Program-made: the position numbers and the translations under genes | The notes under the pieces: generated by a model | Seen by the model: the letters and a program-made list of their open reading frames with translations, nothing else | Database searches by the model: none | What the model was told of the DNA's origin: nothing | Assembly (NCBI RefSeq): GCF_000315625.1 | Contig: NW_005434632.1 | Span: 33,901 to 97,900, forward strand | DNA length: 64,000 nt | From: Guillardia theta CCMP2712 | Taxonomy: Eukaryota > Cryptophyceae > Pyrenomonadales > Geminigeraceae | Direction of reading: 5' to 3' | Shown here: positions 1-11,385 of the stretch, one piece after another | Numbering within the stretch: the first letter of the stretch is position 1 | Layout: each line of letters opens with the position of its first letter

Positions 1-2176
1 AAAGGGCAGCCGCCGACAAGGAGCCCGGGCGCTGCCCGGGGGTCCGCCAGGGGCAGCGGACGGAGGGAGGCTGGACACAGGAACACGGTACCGCTCGGAG
101 CGTCCGCTGCCCCAGGCGGATAATGGGATTTTACTCCGGGTATCGCGTCTAAGGGATTTTCTTCCTCCTGCATGCTCCTGCTGCTTGTTGCTTGATTGCC
201 TGACCCTTAGGCTGCTTGTCTGCGCGGCTTCGCGCTTGGGCTGGCGGTGCCGCGTCTGGGTGCCAGCAGTGCTGGTTCATTTCGGGCTTGTGTTTTGTGT
301 GTGATTGTGCAGCTTCTCGCTGTGGACTGTGTGCCAGGAGGTTTAGCTTGTTCCTGCTTCAATTGTTTTGCTTGAGGCGCTTTTTACCTTCTGCCAGTAA
401 ATCCTATACCTTACTTTAGGTATTTTTTTTTTTTTTAAAAGGTATAGGATCGCCCTTCACCTTGCGGCCATGAGGATGGGAGGGTACCTGCCGTCGAGAA
501 CGAGGATCCCCCACTGTATCGATGACGCTCTGAAGACCAGCTTCGTTCAGCATCGACCGAATCGTACGAGTAAGGTTGTCATGCGCCGTGGGAAGCTTGA
601 GAGGATCGGCGTTTGCAGGTCTGGAGATGATGTGCAGCAACGGAGGGATCGAGCTCGCGCTGACATCCATCACATTCCGTCGGACACTGGCAGATCGGCA
701 TGCCGCAGTGCCGCCATGGAGATCACTTTTCAGCAGTCGAGCATCTGAGCATAGCGGTGCGGGAAGGCCTTGAGGGGTAGTAGCTCGAGACTCGCATCGG
801 AGAGTGGCTCAGGTCTCGCTCAGGAAAATCAGCAAAGATGGTAGACTGCAAGACCCTATCCTGCGACTTGAGCGAGTATGTCCTGCGGCTGTGCACGTTC
901 TCATACGCCGGTCTCCTGGGTGGCATCACCGGCCGAGACACCGTGACCCTACTGATGATTCACAAGCGATCGGACACGGATCGGACTCGGTGGCAACGTC
1001 CGAGACACCCTCCCTCAATCGGATCATAATGATAGAAGATAGAGGATGTGCCACAAAAAAAAACTCGGCCGACCCACACTGAGCCCACTGACTCGCGGCG
1101 GCCGAGCCGGCCCGGCCCGTCGCGGCGGCACGGTAGTAACCTCCGACATAAATGCAGAAAGGCTTGAAGCATGAAAAGGTAGCACCTTCGTCAGCAAATC
1201 GCCAGGGTGATAAGACGTATGAATCTTCTCCGGGAAGAGCTCATCCTTCTCCACCAGAGTCCACAGCAATCATGGCCCGGTACGGTAGGCAACACGGTCA
1301 CCGTGGCTCAGTGAGTGGTGTCGGATGTCGACTGTATCGAGCACACTCGGCACTGCGGCATTGACCAGTCGATTCCGGGCCCGGGCCACCGTGACTGCGT
1401 CGGTGAGAGTTTGTAGAAGATCGCGCTAGCTGAGCAATCGGTCCCGAGACCGTGACGGTTCCTAGGATCGGTCAGCAACCGGACCCGCCCCAGAGCTGAG
1501 TCCAACGGAAAATAACGGACGATAAACGGCCAGGCCGTTGCCGAGATGCAAGCATTGAAGGAAGCGCGAGGAAGGGAGAAGAAGGGAGAAGAGCAGAAGA
1601 CGCTGTCTACAGGGCAAGGAAGAGAGTCAGGCTCTTAGATAGGAGAGCATGCCCGAGAGCAAGGAATGCGAACAGCTTGACAATAAGGAAGGATAGCATG
1701 ACACGTGAAAGAGGTGTGGAAGGGTTGGATAAGATGGTAAGGTTGTGAGACCGGATGGTTCTGAGTGTTTGGACGGGTAGGAAGAATGACGAGATGTGAT
1801 GAGGGCACCCAATGAGTCGAGATGACTGAAGGTAAAATACGGAAGGATGGGTAGGATGGGTGAAGTCAAGACTGGAAAACAACGGATAGCACCCATGTTG
1901 CGCTGCTCCTGATTCATCCCCAGCCTCCACATCTTCTCTTCTTGTCGAGGCTTGACAATGCTAGGACTTCTCTGCGCCTGAGTCTGTAGGCTCTAATGGA
2001 TTACTAGAGCATGCTAGCTCCAACATCAGATGTTGCCATGCCTTACCTGACCGTGACTTGATGATCGCTGACTCTTCGACCTCCTTGACCTGTTCTCGCA
2101 CAGAAGCAGAGGAAGAGGATGATGCAGCTCGGCTGCTGTGAGAGAAGTCCGACGTGGCCATGACCAGCACGAGGGG
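1..2176. other. Intergenic region with possible retroelement remnants
   Basis: No convincing intact gene is seen. A perfect 12-bp inverted repeat (401-412 with 439-450, arm ATCCTATACCTT) encloses a T-rich loop. Two minus-strand stretches recall Ty1/copia polyprotein. One, about 1142-1269, contains HPGDLLTKVLP, like the conserved end of copia RNase H (ADxLTKxLP). The other, about 560-650, contains NLTRTIRSMLNEAGL, like the copia integrase NRTI...RSML..AGL segment. Their order on the strand is opposite to an intact element, so at best they are scrambled relics. 1090-1130 and 1370-1390 are very GC-rich. Confidence 0.35.
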
Positions 2177-3587
2177 ATGACGGCGGAAACGAACATGAAG
2201 GAGGCAAAAGGAAGGGCCTCCTCCTCAAGATCCAAGAGCCAGCGTGAGAGCTCGCGACAGCAGACGGGGCAGGCAGTGCAAGAGAGGAAGGAGAGCGGAA
2301 GGCACAGCAAGGCTGTGATGTTCTCCCTCTCTCCTCGCACGCTCGATCAGACGGTCAAGGGAGCGCCTGCGGTGTTCAAATGCGCGCAGGAAGTGGATCT
2401 GGGGCGCTACGACCGAGGGAAGCTGGGCATGTCGGTGCCGGGGGGTTGGGATCAAGACCCCAAGCACAGGACGAGGACAGAGCTGCTGGAGGCCCGCAGG
2501 AAGTCCAAGATCCCTGACCCGACGTTCGACCTGGATGGCGATGGCATCGTGTCTCGTGAAGAGTACATCCTCTCAGTCAAGTACGATAAAGACCGTGACG
2601 GTAAACTGTGTACACCTGAACGAGATGCGGCGCTACGGTAAGGAGAAGCAGTAGCCTGCAGAGCATAGGAAGGTGTTGTGAGTCGGGATTGAGATAGCGA
2701 GCGGGGGCTGGGAGGAAGGGAGCGGGGAGTGAGAACACGAAGAGAGTGAGGTGACGAAGCACAAGGGAGGTGAGATGTAGAAGGGGAGGGAAGGTGGCGT
2801 CGGCGGTGTAGGATCGGTTGAATGGAAGAGGAGGAGGAGAAGTAGCTAGCAGGACATCTTATGATGGCGCAGGGCACTGAAAGACAATCATCCTCTCACC
2901 AAGTTCACGAGTACAAGACCCAAAACTGTTCCAGTGAAACCTGATGGCGAGGTTTTTATCTCCATCTCCATCTCCATCTCCATCTCCGTCCATCTGTCCA
3001 TCTGCCCCCTCCACGTCTTTGCCTCTCCTCATTTCCCCTGCTTTATTCCTTCTTTTCTCACTGGGCAAATGGATGAGGCTGCGGGGCAGGGGCAGCCGGA
3101 GCGACCGAAGACGAGGACGGAGTTGATGCAGAAGCGCAAGGAGGAGAATCTGCATCACAATCAGAGAGGGTGAGCGAGGAGCGAAGACTTGCAGCAGCTA
3201 AATGGTTGCAGGTATGAGCAATACGAAGACGCCGTCTCAAAGGTCCGATCGAGTTTGATCCTCGCGATATGCTTTTCGTTGTGGTCAAACTTGGCGTCTT
3301 CTTCCTCCTTATTCTCGTCATTGTCCTGATCTCTCACGATAGCTCGTGCCTCTGTGGAAGAGCTCTGAGGAGTACAAGAAGTGTCAGGTACACAGCATGA
3401 TGGAGATTGGGATTGAGACGATGACAATGATGGCACTCACGACAAGGCTGATGATATTTATGGTGGTGGTGGTGATGATTTTGATGATGATATTCATGTT
3501 GTTGCTGTTGGTGGTTGTGGAAGTGATGATGATGGAGATGTCAATGATGACGATGGAGATGGTGATGATGATGATGACGACGACGAC

Positions 3588-3620
<33 letters not shown>

Positions 3621-4900
3621 ATGATGATGATGGTAATGATGATGATGATGATGATTTGGACCATCGTGAAAGAGATTACAAAGGGAGGCTCTGAATGTCT
3701 GGCTACAGGAAAAGTACGAGGAGACTAAACCGCCGAAGAAGACTCGGTTTCTTTTCACTTCCCTCTTCTTCCTTTTCTGTCTCTGTTTCTCTCTTCCTCT
3801 TGCTGCTGCTCTTCTTGGCTGCGGCGTGTGATTGTTATGCCTGCAGGTCGCATGAGATTGAAAAACTGAGACAAACTTCTAGGATACTTTGCGGTCTTCA
3901 CACTCCTATCGTCCTGCTACTCTCTCCCATCTTGTCCCCCCCCCCTCCTCTGTTCTCGTCTCGTCTCCTCACCTTCCGTTCCTTTGGCAGATCTCAATGC
4001 CACCACCACGTGCCTTAATCCTGATCGCAATGCTCTCGACCCCGTCGCGCACATCTCAGGACAAGTGGAGTATGAGGATCCCGCAAGCTTCACCTTCATG
4101 GGCTACAAGGAAGCGCCGAAGTTCAAGACGAGGAGCAGGTCCTCCTCTCCCTCCTCCTCCTCTCCTCTCCTCCTCCTCTCCTCTCCTCTCCTCTCCTCCT
4201 CTCTTCTCCTCCTCTCTTCTCCTCCTCTCTCCTCTCTCCTCCTCCCCTCCCTCATCTTCACGCTCCTTCCTCTCTTCGTTGACCTCCCTCAACTTCCTTC
4301 AGCCTGCAAGAGTTCCGCTCCAGCCGCCTGCTAAACGAGCTAGACAAGACGGTCAAGCAGACAGCGAAGAACTTCAAAAGCATGAGGAAGAGGTATCGCC
4401 TACACATCCTACCAGTCTCTCTCCTCCCTCCTCCTCTTGCTGCAGCTGGACTGTCTGTCCGTCACTCGTCCGCTTGCACGTGCTCAAGGTCAGGCAGGTT
4501 GGAGGACCGGGAGGACGCGCTCTTCCTCAAGGCACAGATCGCCCTCGCGGACCCGAACAATCGAGTTCGATCAGACCTCAAGCTCAACGCAAAGGAGAGC
4601 AACATGAGGCAACTCATGGGGTAAACACGCTCCCTCACTCTCCTTCCCCTCCTCCCCTTCCCCTCCCCCTCCTTCCCCTCCTCCCTTTCGCTTCCCCTCC
4701 TCCCCCTCCTCCCTTTCGCTTCCCCTCCTTCCCCTCCTCCCTTTCGCTTGCTCTTCTCCTCTCATTTTCTCTTGCATCTCATATTCTTGACTCGTCTTCT
4801 CATTTTCTTGTCTCTTTTAATTTTTTTTTCTGTTTGTAGCTCTGGGAGAAGGAGAAGGAGCCCCCAAACAATGCTGCTCGAGCCGCGACCCCTAACAGGT

Positions 4901-4941
<41 letters not shown>

Positions 4942-5855
4942 ATCCTCGTCCTCGTCCTCGTCCTCGTCCTCGATTCTCCTTACTTGTTTCTCGCAGTCGC
5001 ATACCGTTCTGGACCCTGAGAGCCGGGTATCAGGTTCTACTTCTCTTCCCTTGTCTTGTCTTGCCTTTCTGCTTTCTTGTTTTCTTGTCTTGTCTTGTCT
5101 TGTCTTGTCTTGTCTTGTCTTGTCTTGTCTTGTCTTGTCTTCCCTTGTCTTCCCTTCTCCTCTCCTCACAACCTTGCAGGAGGCTCCTCTGATTTCTTCA
5201 GCGCTGGAGCTCCGCGAGTCGAAGAAATGGTTCAAGAAAGTCCCCGAGCCCTTCTTCGTCTCCTCGCCTCCAGCTGGGACAGGCGAAGTCTTCGACCCCT
5301 ACAACAGGACGAGGACACGCGAGACGGCTGGGCGGGAGGGTCTCACGGACAAGGTCACCTCCTCCCCAGCTGTGGAGGTGGAGAGGACAGAGCAGACGTA
5401 TCGTCCTCGTCCTGCCGCCAAGTCAGAGATACGCAACCCAGACGGCGGGGGAGGAGGCGCCGCCCAACTACCTGACCGAGGAAGCCATTTCCTCCGCCCA
5501 CCAGCGGCTCATGGACGTTCCTCTCTACTCCTCCTTCGCGCCTGACTTCGTCTACCGCCCTCGTCCTCTCCCTCCCAGCCGGTCTCGTCATGCTAGCCGG
5601 CAGAGCTCCCCTGCCTTGCGCGCTCACCCTGAGGCCTTGGCGAGCCAGCAGGAGGAGGAGGCAAGCAGAGGGAGGGGAGCGCTACAGCCTCCTCCCAGGA
5701 TGCAGAGTATCCTTGTGTCGCCTAAGAGAGCTGGAGACGCTGCTGTGGCTGACCGACGAGGGTCTGTGGGGAGTTCGCGTCCTCGAGCCTCCCCTGCCTT
5801 CCGCTCTCTCCTCGATCGCGGTACTCAAATCCGAAGCAGCGGATTTGTGGGCTGA
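2177..5855 (+). CDS. EF-hand protein, intron-rich
   Basis: The first exon (from ATG at 2177; a second ATG lies near 2319) holds a canonical EF-hand calcium loop, DLDGDGIVSREEY, followed by a weaker one with KDRDGKL. Upstream is a conserved-looking block with GMSVPGGWDQDP and RTRTELLEARR. Later short exons carry similar basic motifs (RPKTRTELMQKRKEE at about 3069-3170; ETKPPKKTR near 3715), then DLNATTTCLNPDR (about 3990), LLNELDKTVKQ (about 4320), LEDREDALFLKAQIAL (about 4500) and the long exon from about 5178. An apparent frame change near 5440 is resolved by a 64-nt intron (GTGGAG at 5378 to CAG at 5441), which continues in frame as TAGEEAPPNYLTEEAISS. The C-terminus is proline- and serine-rich. 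Probably a calcium-binding structural or regulatory protein; function unknown. Introns are pyrimidine-rich and full of simple repeats. Internal exon borders are approximate. Confidence 0.6.
3415..3655 (+). repeat. GAT/GTG trinucleotide array in an intron
   Basis: Interrupted GAT, GGT and GAC triplets fill an intron of the EF-hand gene. The methionine- and histidine-rich open frames they create on both strands are not real proteins. Confidence 0.85.
4130..5160 (+). repeat. Pyrimidine-rich simple repeats in introns
   Basis: Successive introns of the EF-hand gene carry different C/T-rich arrays: CTCCTCCT-type at 4138-4262, CTTCCCCTCC-type at 4640-4745, a CTCGTC hexamer array at 4902-4974 and a CTTGT pentamer array at about 5083-5150. 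Each array lies between a splice donor and an acceptor, with coding blocks on both sides. Confidence 0.8.
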
Positions 5856-6021
5856 CCTAGAGAAGCCGCGGTGACACGTATGTGCGGGTAGAGGAGGAGG
5901 AGGAGGAGGAGGATGAGGATTAGTAGTACAAGTAGTAAGAGGAGGAGGAGGAGGCGGAGGCGCTTTTTGACTCTCAAACACAAACAGTAAAACTTATTGT
6001 ATCTCTCCCAGCCTTGCTTTC

Positions 6022-6884
6022 TCACCAGATGTCCACCTGGCGTTTAGCTGAGATATGCATGGGCGTGTCTTGAGGAATCATAAAGGCCGAGTGAAACTCC
6101 GGGATGTTTCTGCTCTCATTATCAACTCCCTGCTCCCCCCCCTCCTCCTTCGCTTCGCTTCCCTCCCTCCTCCCTTCGCCTCCAGCCCTCTCCTTTTCTT
6201 CCTTCAATCTCTACCTACACTCCCTTGTCTCTTCCTTCAATCTCTACCTACACTCCCTTGTCTCTTCCTTCAATCTCTACATACACTCCCTTGTCTCTTC
6301 CTTCAATCTCTACCTACACTCCCTTGTCTCTTCCTTCAATCTCTACCTACACTCCCTTGTCTCTTCCTTCAATCTCTACCTACACTCCCTTGTCTCTTCC
6401 TTCAATCTCTACCTACACTCCCTTGTCTCTTCCTTCAATCTCTATCTACACTCCCTTGTCTCTTCCTTCAATCTCTATCTACACTCCCTTGTCTCTTCCT
6501 TCAATCTCTACCTACACTCCCTTGTCTCTTCCTTCAATCTCTACCTACACTCCCTTGTCTCTTCCTTCAATCTCTATCTACACTCCCTTGTCTCTTCCTT
6601 CAATCTCTACCTACACTCCCTTGTCTCTTCCTTCAATCTCTATCTACACTCCCTTGCCTCTTCCTTCAATCTCTATCTACACTCCCTTGTCTCTTCCTTC
6701 AATCTCTATCTACACTCCCTTGTCTCTTCCTCATAACCCAAGTCTGCTTCTCTCCGCTTACCCGAGTGGTCCGTTGACACGAAACTCATTGGGTCCATGA
6801 GGATCTAGAGTAACAAGCTAGGAGCAAACCAATCAGGAACGATGATGATGATGATGGTGATGATGGTGGTGGTGGTGGTGGTGG

Positions 6885-6930
<46 letters not shown>

Positions 6931-9173
6931 GATGATGATGATGGTCATGATGATGACGGTGGTAACGATGATGATGATGATGATGATGTGCCATCACCTG
7001 GAGTTCTCTCTCCTTCTCGATGTTTTGTGCCCAGACTTTAGCCCAGGACAGGAAGAATCGCTGTCAAGAGTGTCAAACGTGCACGGACAGCTTGAGCTGC
7101 AGACCTGCTGGGCTGTGAGCCCTCCGACGCGAGTCTTGGGGTCTTGGGGAGTGAGGCCACGGGCTTTGAGGAGGGAACAAAGAGCCCTGCCAGCGTTTTA
7201 CAATCACGAAGAAACAAATGAACAAGAGCACAAAGACAAAAGGAATGTGAGTACGAGTATGAGTTCGACTCCAACGAGAAGGATGTGTTGGGAATAGAGT
7301 TGTTGTGGGCAGTATTGGTAAAAGCAGTAGAAGTAGAAGTGGGAGTACAAGTAGTAGTAGTGGTAGGAGGAGTAGTAGAAGCAATTGGAATAGGAGCAGT
7401 CAGAGCAAGAGGATGTGATGGTGGTATGCAGTCGACTTGCCGGTAAGCTAGCTTGAGCCCTCCGAGGTCTGCGATGTTCTCCCCGCACGTGAGCTTTCCC
7501 TTGAGCGGCTGACCGTGCACCTTGAAGGCTTCTGCTTGCTGCACCATCACCTCCACTCGCTTCTCGTACTCCTTCCCGTCCTCCTCGCTCCACCAATCCA
7601 CCATGTTGCCTGTATGGTCGTACTTCCTGCCCTGAGCCACGTGGTCAGCGGGAGGTGAGGCAGCAAGAATGGCGGTGAGGGGAGAAAAGGGCGAGAGAGC
7701 CTCGAGGAAAGGAGGAGAAGCCAAGAAGGTGGAGGGGTGGGGGCAAGAAAGGAGGCAAGGAGGGATCGGAAGGAGGTAGGGGAGGGGGGTACGATGGGAA
7801 GGAGGGAGGGGGGGTACGATGGGAAGGAGGTAGGGGGGTTACGATGGGAAGGAGGGAGGGGGGGTACGATGGGAAGGAGGGAGGGGGGTTACGATGGGAA
7901 GGAGGGAGGGGGGTTACGATGGGAAGGAGGGAGGGGTTGGATTGGACATATCAAGGAGGGAACCTGATCGTCGAACCCGTGGGTCATCTCATGTCCTACA
8001 ACAGCGCCCATGGCGCCGTAGTTGATCGCCTCGTCGACGTTGGGGCTGAAGAAGGGAGGCTGGAGGATGGCGGCAGGGAACACAATCTCGTTCATCGAGG
8101 GATGATAGTACGCGTTGATGGTTTGCGGTGTCATGTACCTGACCAGCCTCTTCACTTCACTGCCTCCACAACCCGCACCCCCCCCCCCCCTCTTCCTCCT
8201 CCTGCATCGTTATCCCCTGCACCCTTGCGCTTGCTGACCTCACGCTCTCACCATCGCGATCGGTCGGTCGGCGCATTGGTGTAGGAGAGCATGCGCTTGA
8301 AGTGAAACTCGTGGCCCTGCAGCACGTTCTCAAAGTGCTGGCCCCGCACCACCACGAGCGGCGAGTAGTCGATCCACTTGTCGGGGTAGCCGATCTTCAC
8401 TCCGAACTTGGACATCTTGAGTAACGCGCTCTTCCTCGTCTCCTCCGACATCCACGTCACTTCCGTCAGCCGCTCCCGCAGCGCCTCCCGCACTCGCTCC
8501 ACCACCTCCAGCGCCGTCTGCTTCGACTCCTCCTGGAAGTACTTGGCCACGTACAGCTGACCCAGAGCCTCCCCAAGCACGGACTCCAGCACGGCCATGG
8601 CTCGCTTCCACCTAGGCTTCTGCTCTTTAGTGCCCTTGAGCTTCTTCTCGAAGAACTCGAAATGCTCGTCGACGAAGACGCGCGGCAGGTCGAAGGCGGC
8701 GAAGCAGTGGAGCACGTGCCACTTGAAGTAGACGCTTAGCCTGCTCGCTCCTTCCTCCTTCACCAGCTGGCAGATCTTCACCACTGCCTCCAGCGTCGGC
8801 ACGTTGATCTCCCCCAGCTGATCCACTGGCTTGCCGATGAGCGCGAAGAACCTGTCCAGTCGGAGGCCTCCGCTCCCCCCGTCTTGGTCGATCCTCTTCT
8901 GTAGCTCCTCCACTGACATCTTGTTGTACGTCTTCTCCGGATCCCGGCGATCCGTTCGTGTCATGTGGAAGCCAGCGATCTTCTGCTCGATCTCCAAGAC
9001 AATCTTAGCAGCCTCCTCAGGGTTCACGGACGAGTCGTCGAGGAGAGAAAACATCTTGGTCACGTGCTCTTTGTACATGTCTCGCTTGTCCTGCTTGTCC
9101 TCGTCGAAGTAGTAGTCTCGATCAGGAAGTCCAAGCCCAGCCTGCAGATGCAAATCGTCAGCTCCTGCTGTTG

Positions 9174-9212
<39 letters not shown>

Positions 9213-10241
9213 ATTTCTCTCTCACCTGGTCAAGCTGTCCGATGCTCCACTCGCTGTTCTTCTTGTCTGGGCTCTCGTAGAAGGACAGAGGCGTCGAGTC
9301 AACTCCGGATAGGGTCAGCTTGGCGACAGCTGCGGTGATGTCTTCCTTCACTTTGTGCTCCGAGACAGCATCGAGGAGGGACTTAAGCGGCTCCGTCCCT
9401 CTCCTCTCGATCGCCTCCTCGTCCATACAGCTCGCCCAGAAGTCAGCGACTTTCTTCTCCGTTCCCACACAGCCTTCCTTGGTCTCGAGCTCGTTCACCA
9501 TCTCCTTCAGCCGCTGCTGGTTCCTCTCATGCAAGATCGTGAAGCAGTTCCAGCTTGGGTACTGCACAGGAGGTCACAACCCCTTCAACTGTTCTATGCT
9601 CCTCCATCGGTGTAATTATCCTCAGCAACTCCCCCCCCCCACCCCCAACCCTTCCCTCCTTCCCTTTCCTTGCTCCGCGTTACCTCAGGAGGAATCGGGT
9701 TGTTCTTTCTCCAGCCTCCGATGGCGAAGTTGTAGAAATTCTCATGGGGCGGAACGAACTCATCGAAGTCGGAGGCGTCGATACCTTCCGTAGTCTGCTT
9801 GCTATCAATGCAGGGGCCGCACGCGATTGCGAAGGAGCCCTCGATCCCCGACCAGGGGTTGTTGCAGCAGGGACACTTGGTGAAAGTTCCAGGCCTCTCC
9901 ATCCTCAGCCGCGCCTGAGTCGCACAACCCTCATATCAACGAGGCCTCGAGAGGAGCCGCCATCTCACACGTCACGCATGTTCGAAAAAACAAAGACATG
10001 ACAGGAAGGCAGAGACAACGAGGGGACAAGAAGGAGAGAACAAGGAGGAGAGACAGAAGGAGAGGACAAGAAGGAGAGGACAAGAAGGAGAGGACAACAT
10101 CGAAAGCAACCCCACAGGAATGTTTCGCATGGGATTGGATGGGAGGGTCACCTGAGGAGCTGGAGTAGGGAAGTTTGAGCTGACAGGCACAACAAACAAC
10201 AAGAGGACTAGGGAAACAAGAGAGCCAAACTGATGCGACAT
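6022..10241 (-). CDS. M13 family (neprilysin-like) zinc metallopeptidase
   Basis: M13 peptidases are zinc endopeptidases that cut short peptides on the lumenal or outer side of membranes. Exon 1 (10152-10241) is a 30-residue signal peptide or anchor ([22 protein letters not shown]). Exons 2-6 are 9684-9914, 9226-9561, 8252-9141, 7964-8138 and 7437-7631; all join in phase. Visible family features: [19 protein letters not shown] near the N-terminus, [21 protein letters not shown], the zinc motif [14 protein letters not shown] with the third ligand Glu, FFLSWAKVW (about 7030-7050), [15 protein letters not shown] (about 6766-6810) and the terminal exon (about 6022-6107), with NIPEFHSAF and a C-terminal W just before TGA. 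The length of about 700 residues suits the family. One or two exons between 7100 and 7430 are not fully resolved. The key residues suggest an active enzyme. Its 3' end faces the EF-hand gene across 166 bp. Confidence 0.9.
6198..6732. repeat. 33-bp minisatellite, about 16 copies
   Basis: Tandem units of 33 bp (plus strand, core TTCAATCTCTACCTACACTC) fill the last intron of the M13 peptidase gene, between the VNGPLG exon and the terminal exon. Copies differ mainly by C/T at one position (acctaca versus atctaca). Because 33 is a multiple of three and the unit has no stop, all three plus frames stay open. This creates artefactual leucine/serine-rich reading frames. Confidence 0.95.
6840..6990. 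repeat. GAT trinucleotide array
   Basis: Mostly GATGAT with GGT interruptions, lying in an M13 peptidase intron just downstream (on the minus strand) of the FFLSWAKVW exon. Read on the minus strand it would give polyhistidine, but the next family block (DPHGPNEF) lies beyond it, so it is intronic. Confidence 0.8.
7768..7936. repeat. 24-bp purine-rich tandem repeat, about 7 copies
   Basis: Unit GGGAAGGAGGGAGGGGGGTA plus CGAT, repeated with small changes. It sits inside the M13 peptidase intron between the HEMTH exon (7964-8138) and the GENIADLGG exon (7437-7631). The G-rich strand could form quadruplexes. Confidence 0.9.
9172..9213. repeat. GCT trinucleotide run
   Basis: About 13 GCT units within the 84-nt intron between M13 peptidase exons 3 and 4. 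Confidence 0.85.
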
Positions 10242-11385
10242 GCCAAGAGAGCACATCTGCACATCAGACGAACCTGTTGAACACGACATGTCAGAAGCTA
10301 CACAAGCTAAGGGCAAGTAAGAGAGATCAAACCAATGCCAACGTGCTCATCTTAATCTCTACACCGAATATGTTTTGCTTTCGTTTGTCACTCACTTTGA
10401 CAAGTAGGAACCTTCTCAATCAGCCCTTTCGCTGTCTGTTTCTACTCTCTTAAGTTACGTTTCCTCTCCCTGCGGTTTCAACCTCGATGGACTCTGTTCT
10501 CCCCTCCCCTCTCTCCTATCCTCGGCTTACTGATCTGTTCTGATCTGTTCTGATCTGTTCTGATCTGTTCTGATCTGATCTGTTCTCATCTGTTCCCTCC
10601 CTCCCTCCCTCTCTTGCTCCCCTTTGCCTCGCTGCATGTTGCTTGCTCTATTGATTGCGTCATTGTCGATGCCCACCCACCCATACTGTTCTCTTTCCTC
10701 CCCCGCTACCCCCTAGACTACCACCCCCTCTAAATCCTCATCATCACCCACCTATTTGTAAGCGACTCATAGACCCTGCATTGATCACCCACCCCCACTT
10801 CCTGCAGAAATCCTCTTCGTTTCCCCACCCCTACCTATGCATTACCTGCTTCTTCGCACCACCCCTATAGTTTATATCGGGTGCAATGTTCAAGTTCATG
10901 GCTGCGCTGAACAGCGAAAAGTCGCCAAGCAGCTACAACAGGTCAGAGTGGTGAAGAGGAAGAGGAAGAGGGAGAGGGAGAGGGAGAGGGAGAGGGAGAG
11001 GGAGAGGGAGAGGGAGAGGGAGAGGGAGAGGGAGAGGAAGAGGGAGAGGAAGCTGCTGCTTGTTGCTGCTCGTCCGAGGAAACTTTCGGGGAAGGAATTG
11101 AGCAGCGCGGAGAGATGGGAGGGAATCGTGTGCGTATTCTTATCTCAAACGCTTGGCAGCATGATCAAGGCGGCTTGTTCAGCTGATCCCGGCACGTCTC
11201 AACCCGGCGACCCCGAGCTCTGGTGCAGAGACGCTTGAAGAAAGTGGAAGAGAAACAGAAAAAGCTTTAACCTCCTCATAACCTCAGCAGTATACGTCCT
11301 CCCCTCCTCTTATGTACACCCCAACTATCCTCCGAGCTACTCTTACACGTAGCTTGTCCGTCCTCCTCGTCCATCCCCTCGCTCC
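10242..11385. other. Intergenic region between M13 peptidase and ABC gene
   Basis: Upstream of the M13 peptidase start. It holds a TCTGTTCTGA decamer-type array (about 10530-10586), a C-rich stretch with CCACCCACCC words (10668-10870), and a GGGAGA hexamer array (about 10964-11050). A plus frame from ATG 10886 (MFKFMAALNSEKSPSSYNR, followed by a GT donor) could be a first exon, but I see no convincing continuation. Confidence 0.5.

Noticed and set aside
3346-3758. Met-rich (plus) and His-rich (minus) small proteins
   Set aside because: Products of the GAT/GTG trinucleotide array in an EF-hand gene intron.
5355-5545. Frameshift in the last EF-hand gene exon
   Set aside because: A 64-nt GT-AG intron restores the frame exactly, so no mutation or sequencing error is needed.
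6198-6732. CRISPR array
   Set aside because: The 33-bp units are directly adjacent with no unique spacers, and the context is a eukaryotic intron.
6055-6800. Three overlapping plus-strand leucine/serine-rich repeat proteins
   Set aside because: They are the 33-bp intronic minisatellite read in three frames; the real peptidase exons lie on the minus strand on both sides.
10837-11238. 133-codon plus frame with an Arg-Glu dipeptide run
   Set aside because: Half of it is the GGGAGA array. The unique part has no recognisable feature and the start is weak, so it is mentioned only as a possible exon region.
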